Of a stretch of 64,000 bases of DNA, positions 23,456 through 36,457 are shown one piece after another. Source of the DNA: Actinomycetes bacterium (GTDB lineage: Bacteria > Actinomycetota > Acidimicrobiia > Acidimicrobiales > Palsa-688); the NCBI GenBank assembly GCA_021788115.1, contig JAJYLA010000006.1, forward strand, positions 1-64,000. The letters are read 5' to 3'. Position 1 is the first letter of the stretch, and each line of letters starts with the position of its first letter. Position numbers and translations under genes: made by a program. The notes below the pieces were generated by a model, which saw only the letters and a list, made by a program, of their open reading frames with translations, searched no databases and was not told where the DNA came from.

Positions 23456-25210
23456 TTAGGCCAGCACCTTGCGGGCCACCTCCGTGGCCGCGGCGTCGAC
23501 CTGGAGGGTTTCGGGGTCGAGCACCACCCCGTAGTCTCGATGGGCGCCTTCGACGGTGACGATCCCGTCGAGGACATCCTCGCGCACCTTCTCGGGGTCC
23601 CGCTCCGCGGGGGGGCCGACGCCCCCGCCGCCGCTGCTGAACTTCACCACCGTGTCGCCGTTTTTGATCTGCAGGAGCCGGTGGGGAGCAACCAGAATCT
23701 CCTGTTCTCCGCGCCGGATGTAGCAGCGGCTGATCGGTGAGGGCAGCCCGCCCTGGGCCCCGAACCCCTGCACCACGTCTCCGTCGGTGCTGCCCGTCGC
23801 CATCTGGCCGTCGGAGCCCTCGTTGACCGCCTCCCAGTAGATTCCCGGACCGCCCCGCCAGCGACCGCAGCCGGTCAGGTCGGGGATCATCTCCCACCTG
23901 CGCACCAGCCACGGAACCCGCGTCTCCTCTTCCTCGACGTTGCCACGATTGACAGCGCCCATCGTTGTGAGGCAGCTGACAGCCACGTACCCGTCGTAGC
24001 CCCACACGGCGCCGGCGCTTCCGTCGTAGTCGAAAGAGGTGCGCACGTAGCGCTCGCCGGTTCGGGGGTCCACGGCGAAGACGTAGTCCCCGCGGTGCTT
24101 GCCCCAAGCGGCGATCGACCGCTCGGGGACCGCCTTAGAGAGAGCCTCGAGAACGGCCTCCATGACCTGGACGCCGACGTTGACCGGCGACGCGCCGACC
24201 GTCGCAGGGTACTGGCAGTTGACGACGAGGCCCTCAGGGGCGACGACGTGGATCGGCCGGATGGTTCCCTCGTTGTGGAAGTCGGCGAGAGCAGGGTCGA
24301 ACACCATGATCGCGGCCGCGACCGCGTTGCCGTAGGTGGCGGCGTAGATGCTGTTGATGAAGCCCTTGCGCTGCGCGTCGGAGCGCGAGAAGTCCAGCGT
24401 CATCTCCTCACCGGAGACCGTCACGTCGACCCGGACCCACACCGGCTCGTCGAGCTCGGTGCCATCATCGTCGGTGGCCGACTCGCCCGAGTAGCAGCCG
24501 TCGGGGATGCGGCGTATCTCCTCGCGGACGGCCGCCTCGGTGCGGCTCGTCATCTCGTCGACACAGGCGAGGACGGTGTCTTTTCCGTACTTGTCGAGCA
24601 GGGCCACGATCCGCTCCTCGGAGCGCTTGGTGGCGGCGATCATGGCGTAGTTGTCAACTCGGGTCCCCAGCGGCCATCGGACGTTGTTCCAGATCAGCTC
24701 CAGGACATCGCTGCGTTCCCGACCCGCGTCGACGACCTTGGTCGGCGGGATGCAGATACCCTCGGCGTGAATGTCGTAGCCGTTGGGGAAATACCCGCCG
24801 GGGAAAGAGCCGCCGGTGTCCTGCTGGTGCGCGCGCGCGAGGGTCCAGAACAGCAGCTCCCCCTCGTAGAAGATCGGACGGAAGAACCCCCAGTCCGGCA
24901 GGTGGCAGTTGTGGCCCCCGTGGTAGGGGTCGTTGGTGAGAATCACGTCCCCCGGGTTGAGGCGCCCGGAGAAGCTGTCCATCATCGAGCGCACCGCGAA
25001 GCCGCTCCCGAGGAACTGCACGGGAAGACCGACGGGCATGGCGACCGTTTCGCCGTTGGCCAGCCAGATGCCCACCGAGACGTCGTGGAGCTGTCCGATG
25101 AGGTAGTTCTGGGCGGTCCGGTCGATGATGTGGCGCATCTCCCGAGCGGTGGTCTGCAGGTAATGCCAGACCGTCGCCACGGTCACGGGGTCGGTCCTCG
25201 CCTCAGCCAT
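23456..25210 (-). CDS. Hydantoinase/oxoprolinase family protein, subunit B (HyuB)
   Basis: A 584-residue HyuB-type subunit. Typical family stretches are DVSVGIWLANGETVAMPVGL, GDVILTNDPYHGGHNCHLPD, VNCQYPATVGASPVNVG and the C-terminal SGGGGGVGPP. Start ATG 25210 has GGGAGG 9 nt upstream. HyuA/HyuB pairs open cyclic amides such as N-methylhydantoin or 5-oxoproline with ATP, and relatives carboxylate ketones (acetone, acetophenone). It lies between hyuA and the E1 genes. Confidence 0.92.
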   Translation of the reverse strand: MAEARTDPVTVATVWHYLQTTAREMRHIIDRTAQNYLIGQLHDVSVGIWLANGETVAMPVGLPVQFLGSGFAVRSMMDSFSGRLNPGDVILTNDPYHGGHNCHLPDWGFFRPIFYEGELLFWTLARAHQQDTGGSFPGGYFPNGYDIHAEGICIPPTKVVDAGRERSDVLELIWNNVRWPLGTRVDNYAMIAATKRSEERIVALLDKYGKDTVLACVDEMTSRTEAAVREEIRRIPDGCYSGESATDDDGTELDEPVWVRVDVTVSGEEMTLDFSRSDAQRKGFINSIYAATYGNAVAAAIMVFDPALADFHNEGTIRPIHVVAPEGLVVNCQYPATVGASPVNVGVQVMEAVLEALSKAVPERSIAAWGKHRGDYVFAVDPRTGERYVRTSFDYDGSAGAVWGYDGYVAVSCLTTMGAVNRGNVEEEETRVPWLVRRWEMIPDLTGCGRWRGGPGIYWEAVNEGSDGQMATGSTDGDVVQGFGAQGGLPSPISRCYIRRGEQEILVAPHRLLQIKNGDTVVKFSSGGGGVGPPAERDPEKVREDVLDGIVTVEGAHRDYGVVLDPETLQVDAAATEVARKVLA

Positions 25211-25215
25211 GACAG

Positions 25216-27342
25216 TCACCCTCCCTTCGTGACAGGCGTCTTCGCTTGCCCTGCGGCCGCCTCGACAGCGCCGGACTCGACGCCGACCCTCTCGAGCAGG
25301 TAGTTCCTGAAGGCGTCGACGCTGCAGGTGAACCCTCTCGGTACCACCAGGGTCGTCGTCGGCTCCTCGACGATCGCACGGCCTGCGATCACATTGCCGG
25401 CCCTCAACCGGCTGCCGTCGTAGACAGGGGTGTCTTCGAAGCGCCCCTCCCACAGGCAGCGGCGGCTGGACTTGATGGCCGCCGACGCGTCCGCGCCGGC
25501 GGCCGCGACGCCTCGCAGCTCCAACGGCGCCCCGGCCGCGGTCGCCAGCAGGCGGAAGGTCAGGAACTGGGCCGGCATCCAGGGCATCGCGAAACTGTAG
25601 AGATCCTGGTGGCGATCGTGGAGGGCGGAGACGGCGCCATCGAGGGTGGCCGCGGTGACCGCTTCGTTCGAGAGTGGGACCTCGACCTCGTGGAACTGCC
25701 CGATGTATCTCATCTCGGCGGACCGGGCGAAGGTGAGGTCCGCGCCCTCGACGCCGAGCGGGGCGAACTCTTTGACCGCCTCGTGTTCCATCTCGGCGTA
25801 AAGGGCGGCGACAGCGTCGGGGTCGATCCGGTCGGCGCGGCTCACATGCGAGCGGGCGAAGTCCCGCCCCACGTTCATGCTCAACATGCCAAAGGCGCTG
25901 TAGAGAGCCGCGACCGACGGCACGAACACCGTGCCGATGCCCAGCTGGTCAGCAAGAAATGCTGCGTGCACAGGGCCCGCACCCCCACCGGCCACCATGG
26001 CGAAGTCACGGACGTCGAAGCCGCGCCGGGTGCACACCTCGGTTATCAGGTCCGCCATGTGCGCGTTGACCGTCTCGAAGATCGCCTGGGCGGCGCCCTC
26101 GACACCCATCCCCAGCCGCTCGCCCAGCGCACCGAGCGCCTCGGCGGCGCTCTTCTCCGACAAGGAGATCGACCCACCCAAGAAGTACTCCGCAGGGACA
26201 TACCCGAGCAGGAGATCGGCGTCGGTCACCGTCGGCTCCACGCCGCCCTTGTCGTAGCACGCCGGGCCCGGATCGGCGCCGGCGCTCTGGGGGCCCACCC
26301 GCAGCAGCCCCAGCGAGTCGATCCACGCGATGCTTCCGCCACCAGCCCCGATACTGTGCACGTCCACCATCTTGATCGCCACACGATGGTCGCCCACCCA
26401 GCTCTCGGTGGTCGTGGGGATCTCGCCCCGGCGGATCGCGCAGATGTCGAAGCTGGTTCCGCCCATGTCGACCGAGATCAACTCTTTGCCGGCCAGCGGC
26501 TCGGCCAGGCTGAGCGCCGCGGAGGGCGCGGCAGCCGGACCCGAGCCCAGAAGGTACACGGCCCGACCCCGGCACTGGTCGACAGTCTGCACCAAGCCGT
26601 TCGCGAGCATCATCAGCAGGCTGCCGTCGAAGCCCCCCTCCCGCAGGCGGGCGTCGAGACGGTCGAGATAGCCGGCGACGACGGGCTGCACATAGGCGCT
26701 CACCGCGGTCGTGCTGAACCGCTCGAACTCCCTCCATACCGGCAGGATCTCGTGCGAGCTCGCCACCCGGCCGGCGCCGAAAACCTCCTGGCAGATCTCC
26801 GCGGCCCTCTTCTCGTGGGAGGGGTTGACGAACGAATACAAAAAGCAGACCGCGACCGAGGCCACACCCTCCGCCTTCAGCGTGTTTGCCGCGGCGCGCA
26901 CAGCCTCCTCGTCCAGCGGCTGGATCACCTCCCCTGTGTAACGCACGCGCTCGGGCACACCGACACGCCAGCGCCTCGGCACCAAAGGCTCGTACGGCGG
27001 GACGAACACATTGAACATCGACACCCTCTGGTCCCGCAGGCCCCGGCGCATCTCGATCACATCACGGAAGTTCTCCGTCGTGACCATCCCGGTGGCGGCC
27101 CCCCGCCCCGTCAGCAGGGTGTTGATAGCCAGCGTCGTGCCATGGATGAGGATCTCGACGTCCCCGAGGAAGCCGCCCAGCCGCTGCCCGGCGGCCGCCG
27201 CGGCCATCTCCAGCGAGTCGAGGACCCCCACAGCGGGATCCGCCGGCGTCGTGGGAACCTTGAACTCGTGAACCGTCCCTGCCTCATCCAAAACCAGGCA
27301 GTCGGTGAACGTTCCCCCAACATCAATCGAAACACGTTTCAC
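25216..27342 (-). CDS. Hydantoinase/oxoprolinase family protein, subunit A (HyuA)
   Basis: A 708-residue HyuA-type ATP-binding subunit. SIDVGGTFTDCLVLDE at the N-terminus and LISVDMGGTSFDICAIRRG in the middle are the phosphate-binding motifs of the actin-like ATPase fold, and FAMVAGGGAGPVHAAFLADQ follows. GTG 27342 is chosen because GGAGGG lies just upstream and homologues begin at KRVSIDVGGTFTD. First gene of the operon, about 60 nt after its predicted transcription start. Substrate cannot be decided from sequence; extra subunits of acetone or acetophenone carboxylases are not seen. Confidence 0.93.
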   Translation of the reverse strand: MKRVSIDVGGTFTDCLVLDEAGTVHEFKVPTTPADPAVGVLDSLEMAAAAAGQRLGGFLGDVEILIHGTTLAINTLLTGRGAATGMVTTENFRDVIEMRRGLRDQRVSMFNVFVPPYEPLVPRRWRVGVPERVRYTGEVIQPLDEEAVRAAANTLKAEGVASVAVCFLYSFVNPSHEKRAAEICQEVFGAGRVASSHEILPVWREFERFSTTAVSAYVQPVVAGYLDRLDARLREGGFDGSLLMMLANGLVQTVDQCRGRAVYLLGSGPAAAPSAALSLAEPLAGKELISVDMGGTSFDICAIRRGEIPTTTESWVGDHRVAIKMVDVHSIGAGGGSIAWIDSLGLLRVGPQSAGADPGPACYDKGGVEPTVTDADLLLGYVPAEYFLGGSISLSEKSAAEALGALGERLGMGVEGAAQAIFETVNAHMADLITEVCTRRGFDVRDFAMVAGGGAGPVHAAFLADQLGIGTVFVPSVAALYSAFGMLSMNVGRDFARSHVSRADRIDPDAVAALYAEMEHEAVKEFAPLGVEGADLTFARSAEMRYIGQFHEVEVPLSNEAVTAATLDGAVSALHDRHQDLYSFAMPWMPAQFLTFRLLATAAGAPLELRGVAAAGADASAAIKSSRRCLWEGRFEDTPVYDGSRLRAGNVIAGRAIVEEPTTTLVVPRGFTCSVDAFRNYLLERVGVESGAVEAAAGQAKTPVTKGG

Positions 27343-27395
27343 TCGACCCTCCCTCGCACCCCCTGCGGGCGGCCACCCCGAGCGCTCCGTTGCGC

Positions 27396-27436
27396 CTAAC
27401 ACTAGGTTAGGTTACTTCTTCGGATTCGATTGTCAA
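27396..27436 (-). promoter_or_regulatory. Promoter and overlapping palindromic operator of the hyuA operon
   Basis: On the minus strand a consensus -35 TTGACA (plus 27431-27436) is followed after 16 bp by TAACCT (plus 27409-27414) as -10. The palindrome CTAAC-ACTAG-GTTAG (27396-27410) overlaps the -10 and start region, and a second AGGTTA copy adds a direct repeat. This layout suits repression by a TetR- or GntR-type dimer; no candidate regulator gene is adjacent. Confidence 0.68.
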
Positions 27437-27451
27437 CGTGGAGGTGAGTGT

Positions 27452-27950
27452 TCAGCTTGCCTGCGGTAGTGGGGGCATCCGGGGCTTGCCGTCGGACAGG
27501 TCGGTGAGGGCGGTGGTGGCTGGGATGCCGTTCTTGCGGGTGGTGGATAGGTAGCTGCGTGGGTGGGCGAAGCGCTCGGCGCCGTGCTTGTTGGGAACAG
27601 ACCGCTGATCTTCCGATGCAAGTTCGTGGGCCGCAGGTTTCTCTGCCCGTCGTTGTTCGTCATCGGGGTTTGCAGGTCTAGATGTAGCGGAGGATGGACC
27701 TGCGGTGGGTGGCAAAGGCGGTGACAAGGTTGTAGGACTTGCTTGCGCTGGTCGTAGTCCCGCTCCCGGCCGGCGGGCGGGTCGGGGTTGGCAGCCTGGC
27801 CCTGGGCGACGAGGGCGTCGTAGCGGGCGGCCAAGGCCCGTTGGGCCTGCGGGGCGAGAGCTTTCAGGCCGCGAGCCCGGGCGTCATCGCGGGCGCGATT
27901 GATCTCCCTCCTGCTGGTCCGCGAGCGGGACTTCTTCGCCGCCGACCAAG
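27452..27950 (-). pseudogene. Decayed IS66-family transposase C-terminal remnant
   Basis: Fragments of an IS66 TnpC C-terminus can be read in three frames: RARGLKALAPQAQRALAARY, then SYNLVTAFATHRRSILRYI ending in a stop, then TPMTNNDGQRNLRPTNLHRK, then AERFAHPRSYLSTTRKNG through DGKPRMPPLP at the end. Several frameshifts and stops break it and the N-terminal two thirds are absent. No flanking inverted repeats were found. It sits in the otherwise gene-free stretch 27343-28163, of which 27951-28163 shows nothing further. Confidence 0.78.
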
Positions 27951-28163
27951 CGGCGGTGGCCGTCGCCGGCTGACGACTAACCACGAGCCAGCGTTCCGCG
28001 GATCCCACCGAGGTCCCGGTCAGCGACCGGAGGGACACGGGCGCCGGCCCGCCCACGGGTATGGACGAAAAGACGGAATGGATTTCTGTGGCGCGGCCGC
28101 GGCCCGCAACCTTCTGCTCGGTCGTAATCTTCAGTCGTGGTTGGCAGGCCGGGAACGGAGGCG

Positions 28164-28847
28164 ATGTCCGAGCCAGGCGGCCAGGTCGCTGTCGGGCGCC
28201 GGGTGTTTCTCGGCTTGATCGGCCTGGGCGCCGCTGGAGTGGTCTTGGGCGCCGGGGCGCAGCAGAAGATCGGCCGTGTGCTTGGATCCGGTTTGGCCAG
28301 CCTGCTTCCCGGCGGTGACCGTTTCCAGATCTATAGCGTCAGCGATTCCTTTCCGAGCATTTCTCCTGACTCTTACCGCCTTTCGGTTTCAGGACTGGTC
28401 GAACGGCCCGTCACCTTGACGCTGGCCGACCTGGAGGCCATGCCGTCGGTGAGTCTTGTGAGGACATTTCAATGCGTCACGGGGTGGCGGGTGCCCGGCG
28501 TTCACTGGCAGGGCGTTCGCCTCGGCGACGTCCTCGACGCCGTGGAGGTGAAGCCGACCGCGGTCGCGCTCGCCTTCGACTCCTATGACGGGGTGGACAC
28601 CGAAAGCCTTACCCTCGATCAGGCTCGCCTCCCCGACGTGATCATCGCGTACAGCATGCTCGGCGGTCCTATTGCATCAGAGCATGGGGGTCCGGTCCGC
28701 CTCTACGTGGCGCCGATGTTCGGCTACAAGTCCCTCAAGTGGCTCTCAGCGATCCGGGTCGTAGACACCGTGGAGCCCGGATACTGGGAGCAGAACGGCT
28801 ATCCCGCGAACGGGTGGCTCGACGGGTCCACCTCGCCGAGGGCATGA
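28164..28847 (+). CDS. Sulfite-oxidase-fold molybdopterin oxidoreductase, exported (YedY/SorT-like)
   Basis: A 227-residue protein with a twin-arginine-like signal (GRRVFLGLIGLGAAGVVLG), consistent with Tat export of a cofactor-loaded enzyme. The Moco domain has the molybdenum-ligating cysteine in TFQCVTGWRVPGVHWQGV, and HGGPVRLYVAPMFGYKSLKW near the end is typical of the family. It is short, with no dimerisation domain. ATG 28164 follows GGAGGCG; GTG 28137 would add nine residues. Its stop overlaps the cytochrome b gene (ATGA), which is the probable electron partner. Confidence 0.88.
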   Translation: MSEPGGQVAVGRRVFLGLIGLGAAGVVLGAGAQQKIGRVLGSGLASLLPGGDRFQIYSVSDSFPSISPDSYRLSVSGLVERPVTLTLADLEAMPSVSLVRTFQCVTGWRVPGVHWQGVRLGDVLDAVEVKPTAVALAFDSYDGVDTESLTLDQARLPDVIIAYSMLGGPIASEHGGPVRLYVAPMFGYKSLKWLSAIRVVDTVEPGYWEQNGYPANGWLDGSTSPRA

Positions 28848-29554
28848 CGAGGCCGCCGGCGGGGGCGCCATCAGCCCGCAGCGGACCCAGACAGGCCGCC
28901 AGCGCGGTGCGCGTTCTCCGTTTCGACTCGGTCCAAAGGACCGCTCACTGGGCGAACGCGACGCTGTTCGCGATTCTGATGCTGACGGCGCTGCCGTTGT
29001 ACTTCGCCTCCATAGAGCGCCTGGTGGGCCGCCACGTTCTTATCGCCGAGATCCACGTCTGGGCCGGTGTCGCTCTTCCAATACCGGTTCTTGTTTCTCT
29101 CATCGGTCCCTGGGGGGCCCGCATGCGCCAAGATGTGCGGCGCATCAATCGATGGACCGAGGAAGAACTGCGCTGGGTACTGTCGTTCGGCCGGGGACAC
29201 CGGCTGATGTTCGACAAGTTCAACCCGGGCCAGAAACTCAACGCCATATTTGTCGCGGCATCCATCGTGATCATGTTGGGGACTGGGTCGATCCTGAAAT
29301 GGTTCAACCTATTCCCCGTCAGCTGGCGCACCGGGGCAACCTTCGTGCACGACGTCATGACCTGGGTGATCTTCTTCGCCGTGCTCGGTCACATCGCCTT
29401 GGCCCTGAGCCATCCGGCCTCCCTTCGCTCAATGCTCCGAGGATGGGTCACCGAAGATTGGGCCGAACAACACGCGCCGCGATGGCTCGAAGAGCTGGGC
29501 AAGACAGGGCTCACCCAACGCGATCCTCGAAGTGACCCAGATACAGCCCGCTAG
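28844..29554 (+). CDS. Membrane cytochrome b, cytochrome b561/formate dehydrogenase gamma-like
   Basis: A 236-residue protein with four hydrophobic helices carrying candidate haem-ligand histidines in RTAHWANA, EIHVWAG, TFVHDVMTW and LGHIALALSH. This is the pattern of di-haem cytochrome b subunits that link a periplasmic molybdoenzyme to the quinone pool. Direct ATGA overlap with the molybdoenzyme gene supports a two-component enzyme. It ends 20 bp from the convergent symporter gene; AGCCC/GGGCT nearby may form a weak hairpin. Confidence 0.85.
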   Translation: MTRPPAGAPSARSGPRQAASAVRVLRFDSVQRTAHWANATLFAILMLTALPLYFASIERLVGRHVLIAEIHVWAGVALPIPVLVSLIGPWGARMRQDVRRINRWTEEELRWVLSFGRGHRLMFDKFNPGQKLNAIFVAASIVIMLGTGSILKWFNLFPVSWRTGATFVHDVMTWVIFFAVLGHIALALSHPASLRSMLRGWVTEDWAEQHAPRWLEELGKTGLTQRDPRSDPDTAR

Positions 29555-29574
29555 AGGGCTCAACCGCTTTGTCC

Positions 29575-33515
<3,941 letters not shown>

Positions 33516-33519
<4 letters not shown>

Positions 33520-35057
33520 GGTTCGGCCGGTGTCGGAACGGCCGGCGCATTGCCGACCGTCCGCTCCAGGGCGTCGAGCAACCGGACGACGCGTTCGCGA
33601 AGCTCGGCGAAGACCGCGACCTGCTCAGCCGAAGCGACGATCGGCTGGCCTGTCGAGATGCCGCCCAGCAAGGCCAACGCGTCATCGAGATCCGGTGCCG
33701 CACCCAAAGCGACCAGACCGAGGGCCGCCGCGCCGAGCGCTGTGCCTTCCTCGTCGCCAACCACGACCATCGGCCGGTCGAGCGCGGCCGCCATCAGCTC
33801 CCGCCACAATGCCGAGCCGAACGCTCCCCCGGTCGCCCGCACCGAGGCGATCGGGTAGCAGCGGTCGACCCGATCGAGGAGGAAACGCATCTGCAGGCAC
33901 ACCCCTTCCATCGCGGCGCGCCGCAGGTGCGCGGCGCGATGCTCGTGGCGCAGCCCGAGATAGGCGCCGGCGAGGTCCCGGCCCCAGAGCGGCGCCCGTT
34001 CGGGGAAGAGGAACGGCAGCATCACCAAGCCGTCGCTGCTGTCGGCGATCGGCCCGGCCGGCTCCCGCCCCGACCCGCCGCCGGGCGCGAAGCCGTCACC
34101 GGTGGGGGAGTCGGCGCCGAAGGCATGCCCGGTCCATCGCAGGACCTCCGCACCGTTGGAGATGGCCCCACCGACGACCCACAGCGGCTCCGCGAGGGCG
34201 TAGCAGAACAGCCGGCCGTGGCGGTCGGGGCGGGGTCCGTCGACGGCCACCCGGATCGCGCCGCTCGTCCCGAGGGACAGACCGGCGACCCCAGGGGTGA
34301 TGGCTCCGGTGCCGAGGTTGGCGAGCGGCCCGTCGGCGGCCCCGACCGCCACCGGGGTGCCGGCCGGCAGGCCGACCGTGGCCGCCACCCGACGGTCGAG
34401 GCGAAGCACGGCGGTCGTGGCCAGGATGTCCGGCAGCCGTCCCCGATCGACGCCGCAGGCGTCGAGAGCGAGCGGGCTCCAGTCCCGGGTCGACACGTCG
34501 AGCAGCCCGGTCCCCGAGGCGGAGGACACTTCGGTGGCGAGCGTGCCGGCGAGCCACAGGATCAGGTAGTCCTTCAGGCCGACCCACCACCGAGCCGCCG
34601 CCCACGTCTCCCGGTCGCGGTGGCGGAACCAGGCCAGCTTGGCCAGCGGGGTCATCGGGTGGACCGCGGTGCCGGTGGTCTGCTGGAGGTCGAGCGCCAC
34701 GGGCCGGCCGGCGAGATCGGCGGCCTCGTCGGCGGCTCGGCCATCGGCCCAGGTGAGAAGCGGGGAGAGCGGCCGGAGGTTGGCGTCGAGGGCCAGCAGG
34801 CCGTGCATCGCCGCGCTGAGCGACACCCCGAGGACCTCGGCGGAGCCGGTCGACGCCACGCACTCGGCGAGCGCGGCGGTCGCTGCGCTGACGATGACGG
34901 CCGGGTCCTGCACCTCTTGTCGGGGTGCTGGGCGCAGCAGGGGGTACTCGCGGATCGCCGTCGTCCGCCACGGCGCGCCGATCCCGAACGCGACGGCCTT
35001 GACGCCGGTCGTCCCCACGTCGAGGCCGATGGCCACCTGGCCGGGGACGCGGGTCAT
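33516..35057 (-). CDS. FGGY-family carbohydrate kinase (gluconokinase-like)
   Basis: A 513-residue kinase with the N-terminal phosphate-binding motif AIGLDVGTTGVKAVAFG, the FGGY signature region GVAGLSLGTSGAIRVAV, the adenosine-binding RATGGAFGSALWRELMA, and ISNGAEVLRWTG. Best overall resemblance is to gluconokinases. In this operon the sugar acid to be phosphorylated could be gluconate, mannonate or 2-keto-3-deoxygluconate; KDG kinases are normally from the unrelated PfkB family, so the assignment is open. ATG 35057 overlaps the reductase stop (ATGA). Confidence 0.88.
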
Positions 35058-36457
35058 CCTTTCAGCCCTGCGAGCTCGTCGCACTGCTCGGCCACCGCGG
35101 TCACCACCGCGTCGTCGGCGCCGAGCTGCGGGTCGAGGGCGTCGAGCACCCTTCGCGCCGCATCCGAAAGGGGACCGGCGACCAAGGGGACGAGCTCCCC
35201 GGCGCGCACGTCGTGGACGGGCCCGGCGAGGCCGCGGAGGTGGCACAGCCACGCGGCGAGGATGCGGGTCGCGGCGGTGGGCACGCGCCCGGCGGCTCGC
35301 TCTGCTCGGAGAGCCGGCAGGACCCGGATCGGAAGCTTCTGCGACCCGTCTTCGGCGATGCGGGACAGCGAATCGTGCATCCTTGCGTTCGCGAACCGCT
35401 CGACCAACGCGGCTTCGTAGGCGGCGACCTCGCCGTCGGTCTGGTCCAGATGGGCAGCCGCTGTAGCCCACCACTGTTGCACCCAGTCCCGGCAGCGCTC
35501 GTCGGCGATGGTTTCGGCGACACTGTGATGGCCGATGAGCGGGCCGGCATAGGCGAGCAGCGAGTGGGCGCCGTTGAGGAGCCACAGCTTGCGGTGCTCG
35601 TAGGGGGTGGCGTCGTCGGTGAACGTCGCCCCAGCCTCCTCCCAGCGGGGCCGGCCGGCGGGGAACGTCCCGGCGAGGACCCACTCGCTGAACGGCTCGG
35701 TGACGACGGGCGCCAAGTCGCGCCGGCCGTTCGCCTTCGCCGCCGTCTCGATGTCAGCTGTGCCCGCCCGCGGGGTGATGCGGTCCACCACGGTAGTCAC
35801 CACCGCCGTCGACTGCTCGACCCACTCGGCCAGGGCCTGGTCGACCAGGCGTGCCAAGTCGGCGACCACCCGGTGGGCAAGTTCGCCGTTCCCTGGCACG
35901 TTGTCGCAAGGCACGAGCGCCAGCGGACCGCTGCCTGCCGCGCGGCGGGCAGCCAGGCCGGCCACCAGCCGAGCCGGCGCCGTTGTCACCGAAGCCGCGA
36001 TGTCGTCGCGCAGGCGGGCGACGTCGGCGGCGACGTCGCCTCGTGCCGCGTCCAGGCCGCCATCGGGTCCCCGGCAGTAGCCGGCCTCGGTGACCGTGAT
36101 CGTGATGACCGCCACCCGTGACGCGGCCACGTTGGCCAGCCACGCGGCGTGGTCCGTGCCGCTGTTGGCCTCGGACACGCTGGCGACGACCTCTGCGATA
36201 TCGCGCTGCGGGCCCCGCTCGAGGAGCGTGTACAGGCCGTCTTGGGCCGCCAACGCGGCGGCCAGCTCGCCGCCGTGCCCGGCGAACGCCGCGTAGCCCC
36301 ATTCGTCGGCGTCCGGCGCGTGGTCGGTGTACCACGCCTGATGGGCCCGGAAGAAGTTGCCCAGCCCCAGATGCACCAGACCGACCGGGGCCGCCCGGCG
36401 TCCATCACCGCCCGACCGACGGAGCAACGGCGGTGCCGCCGTCCCTCTCACCGTCAC
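35054..36457 (-). CDS. uxuB: Mannitol dehydrogenase-family oxidoreductase, probable fructuronate reductase
   Basis: A 467-residue NAD(P)-dependent polyol dehydrogenase of the long-chain family. GLVHLGLGNFFRAHQAWY is the dinucleotide-binding start, VPCDNVPGNGELAHRVV is conserved, and KLWLLNGAHSLLAY carries the Lys, Asn and His of the catalytic site. Context after uronate isomerase supports fructuronate to mannonate rather than mannitol oxidation. GTG 36457 overlaps the uxaC stop by GTGA. Confidence 0.88.
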   Translation of the reverse strand: MTVRGTAAPPLLRRSGGDGRRAAPVGLVHLGLGNFFRAHQAWYTDHAPDADEWGYAAFAGHGGELAAALAAQDGLYTLLERGPQRDIAEVVASVSEANSGTDHAAWLANVAASRVAVITITVTEAGYCRGPDGGLDAARGDVAADVARLRDDIAASVTTAPARLVAGLAARRAAGSGPLALVPCDNVPGNGELAHRVVADLARLVDQALAEWVEQSTAVVTTVVDRITPRAGTADIETAAKANGRRDLAPVVTEPFSEWVLAGTFPAGRPRWEEAGATFTDDATPYEHRKLWLLNGAHSLLAYAGPLIGHHSVAETIADERCRDWVQQWWATAAAHLDQTDGEVAAYEAALVERFANARMHDSLSRIAEDGSQKLPIRVLPALRAERAAGRVPTAATRILAAWLCHLRGLAGPVHDVRAGELVPLVAGPLSDAARRVLDALDPQLGADDAVVTAVAEQCDELAGLKG

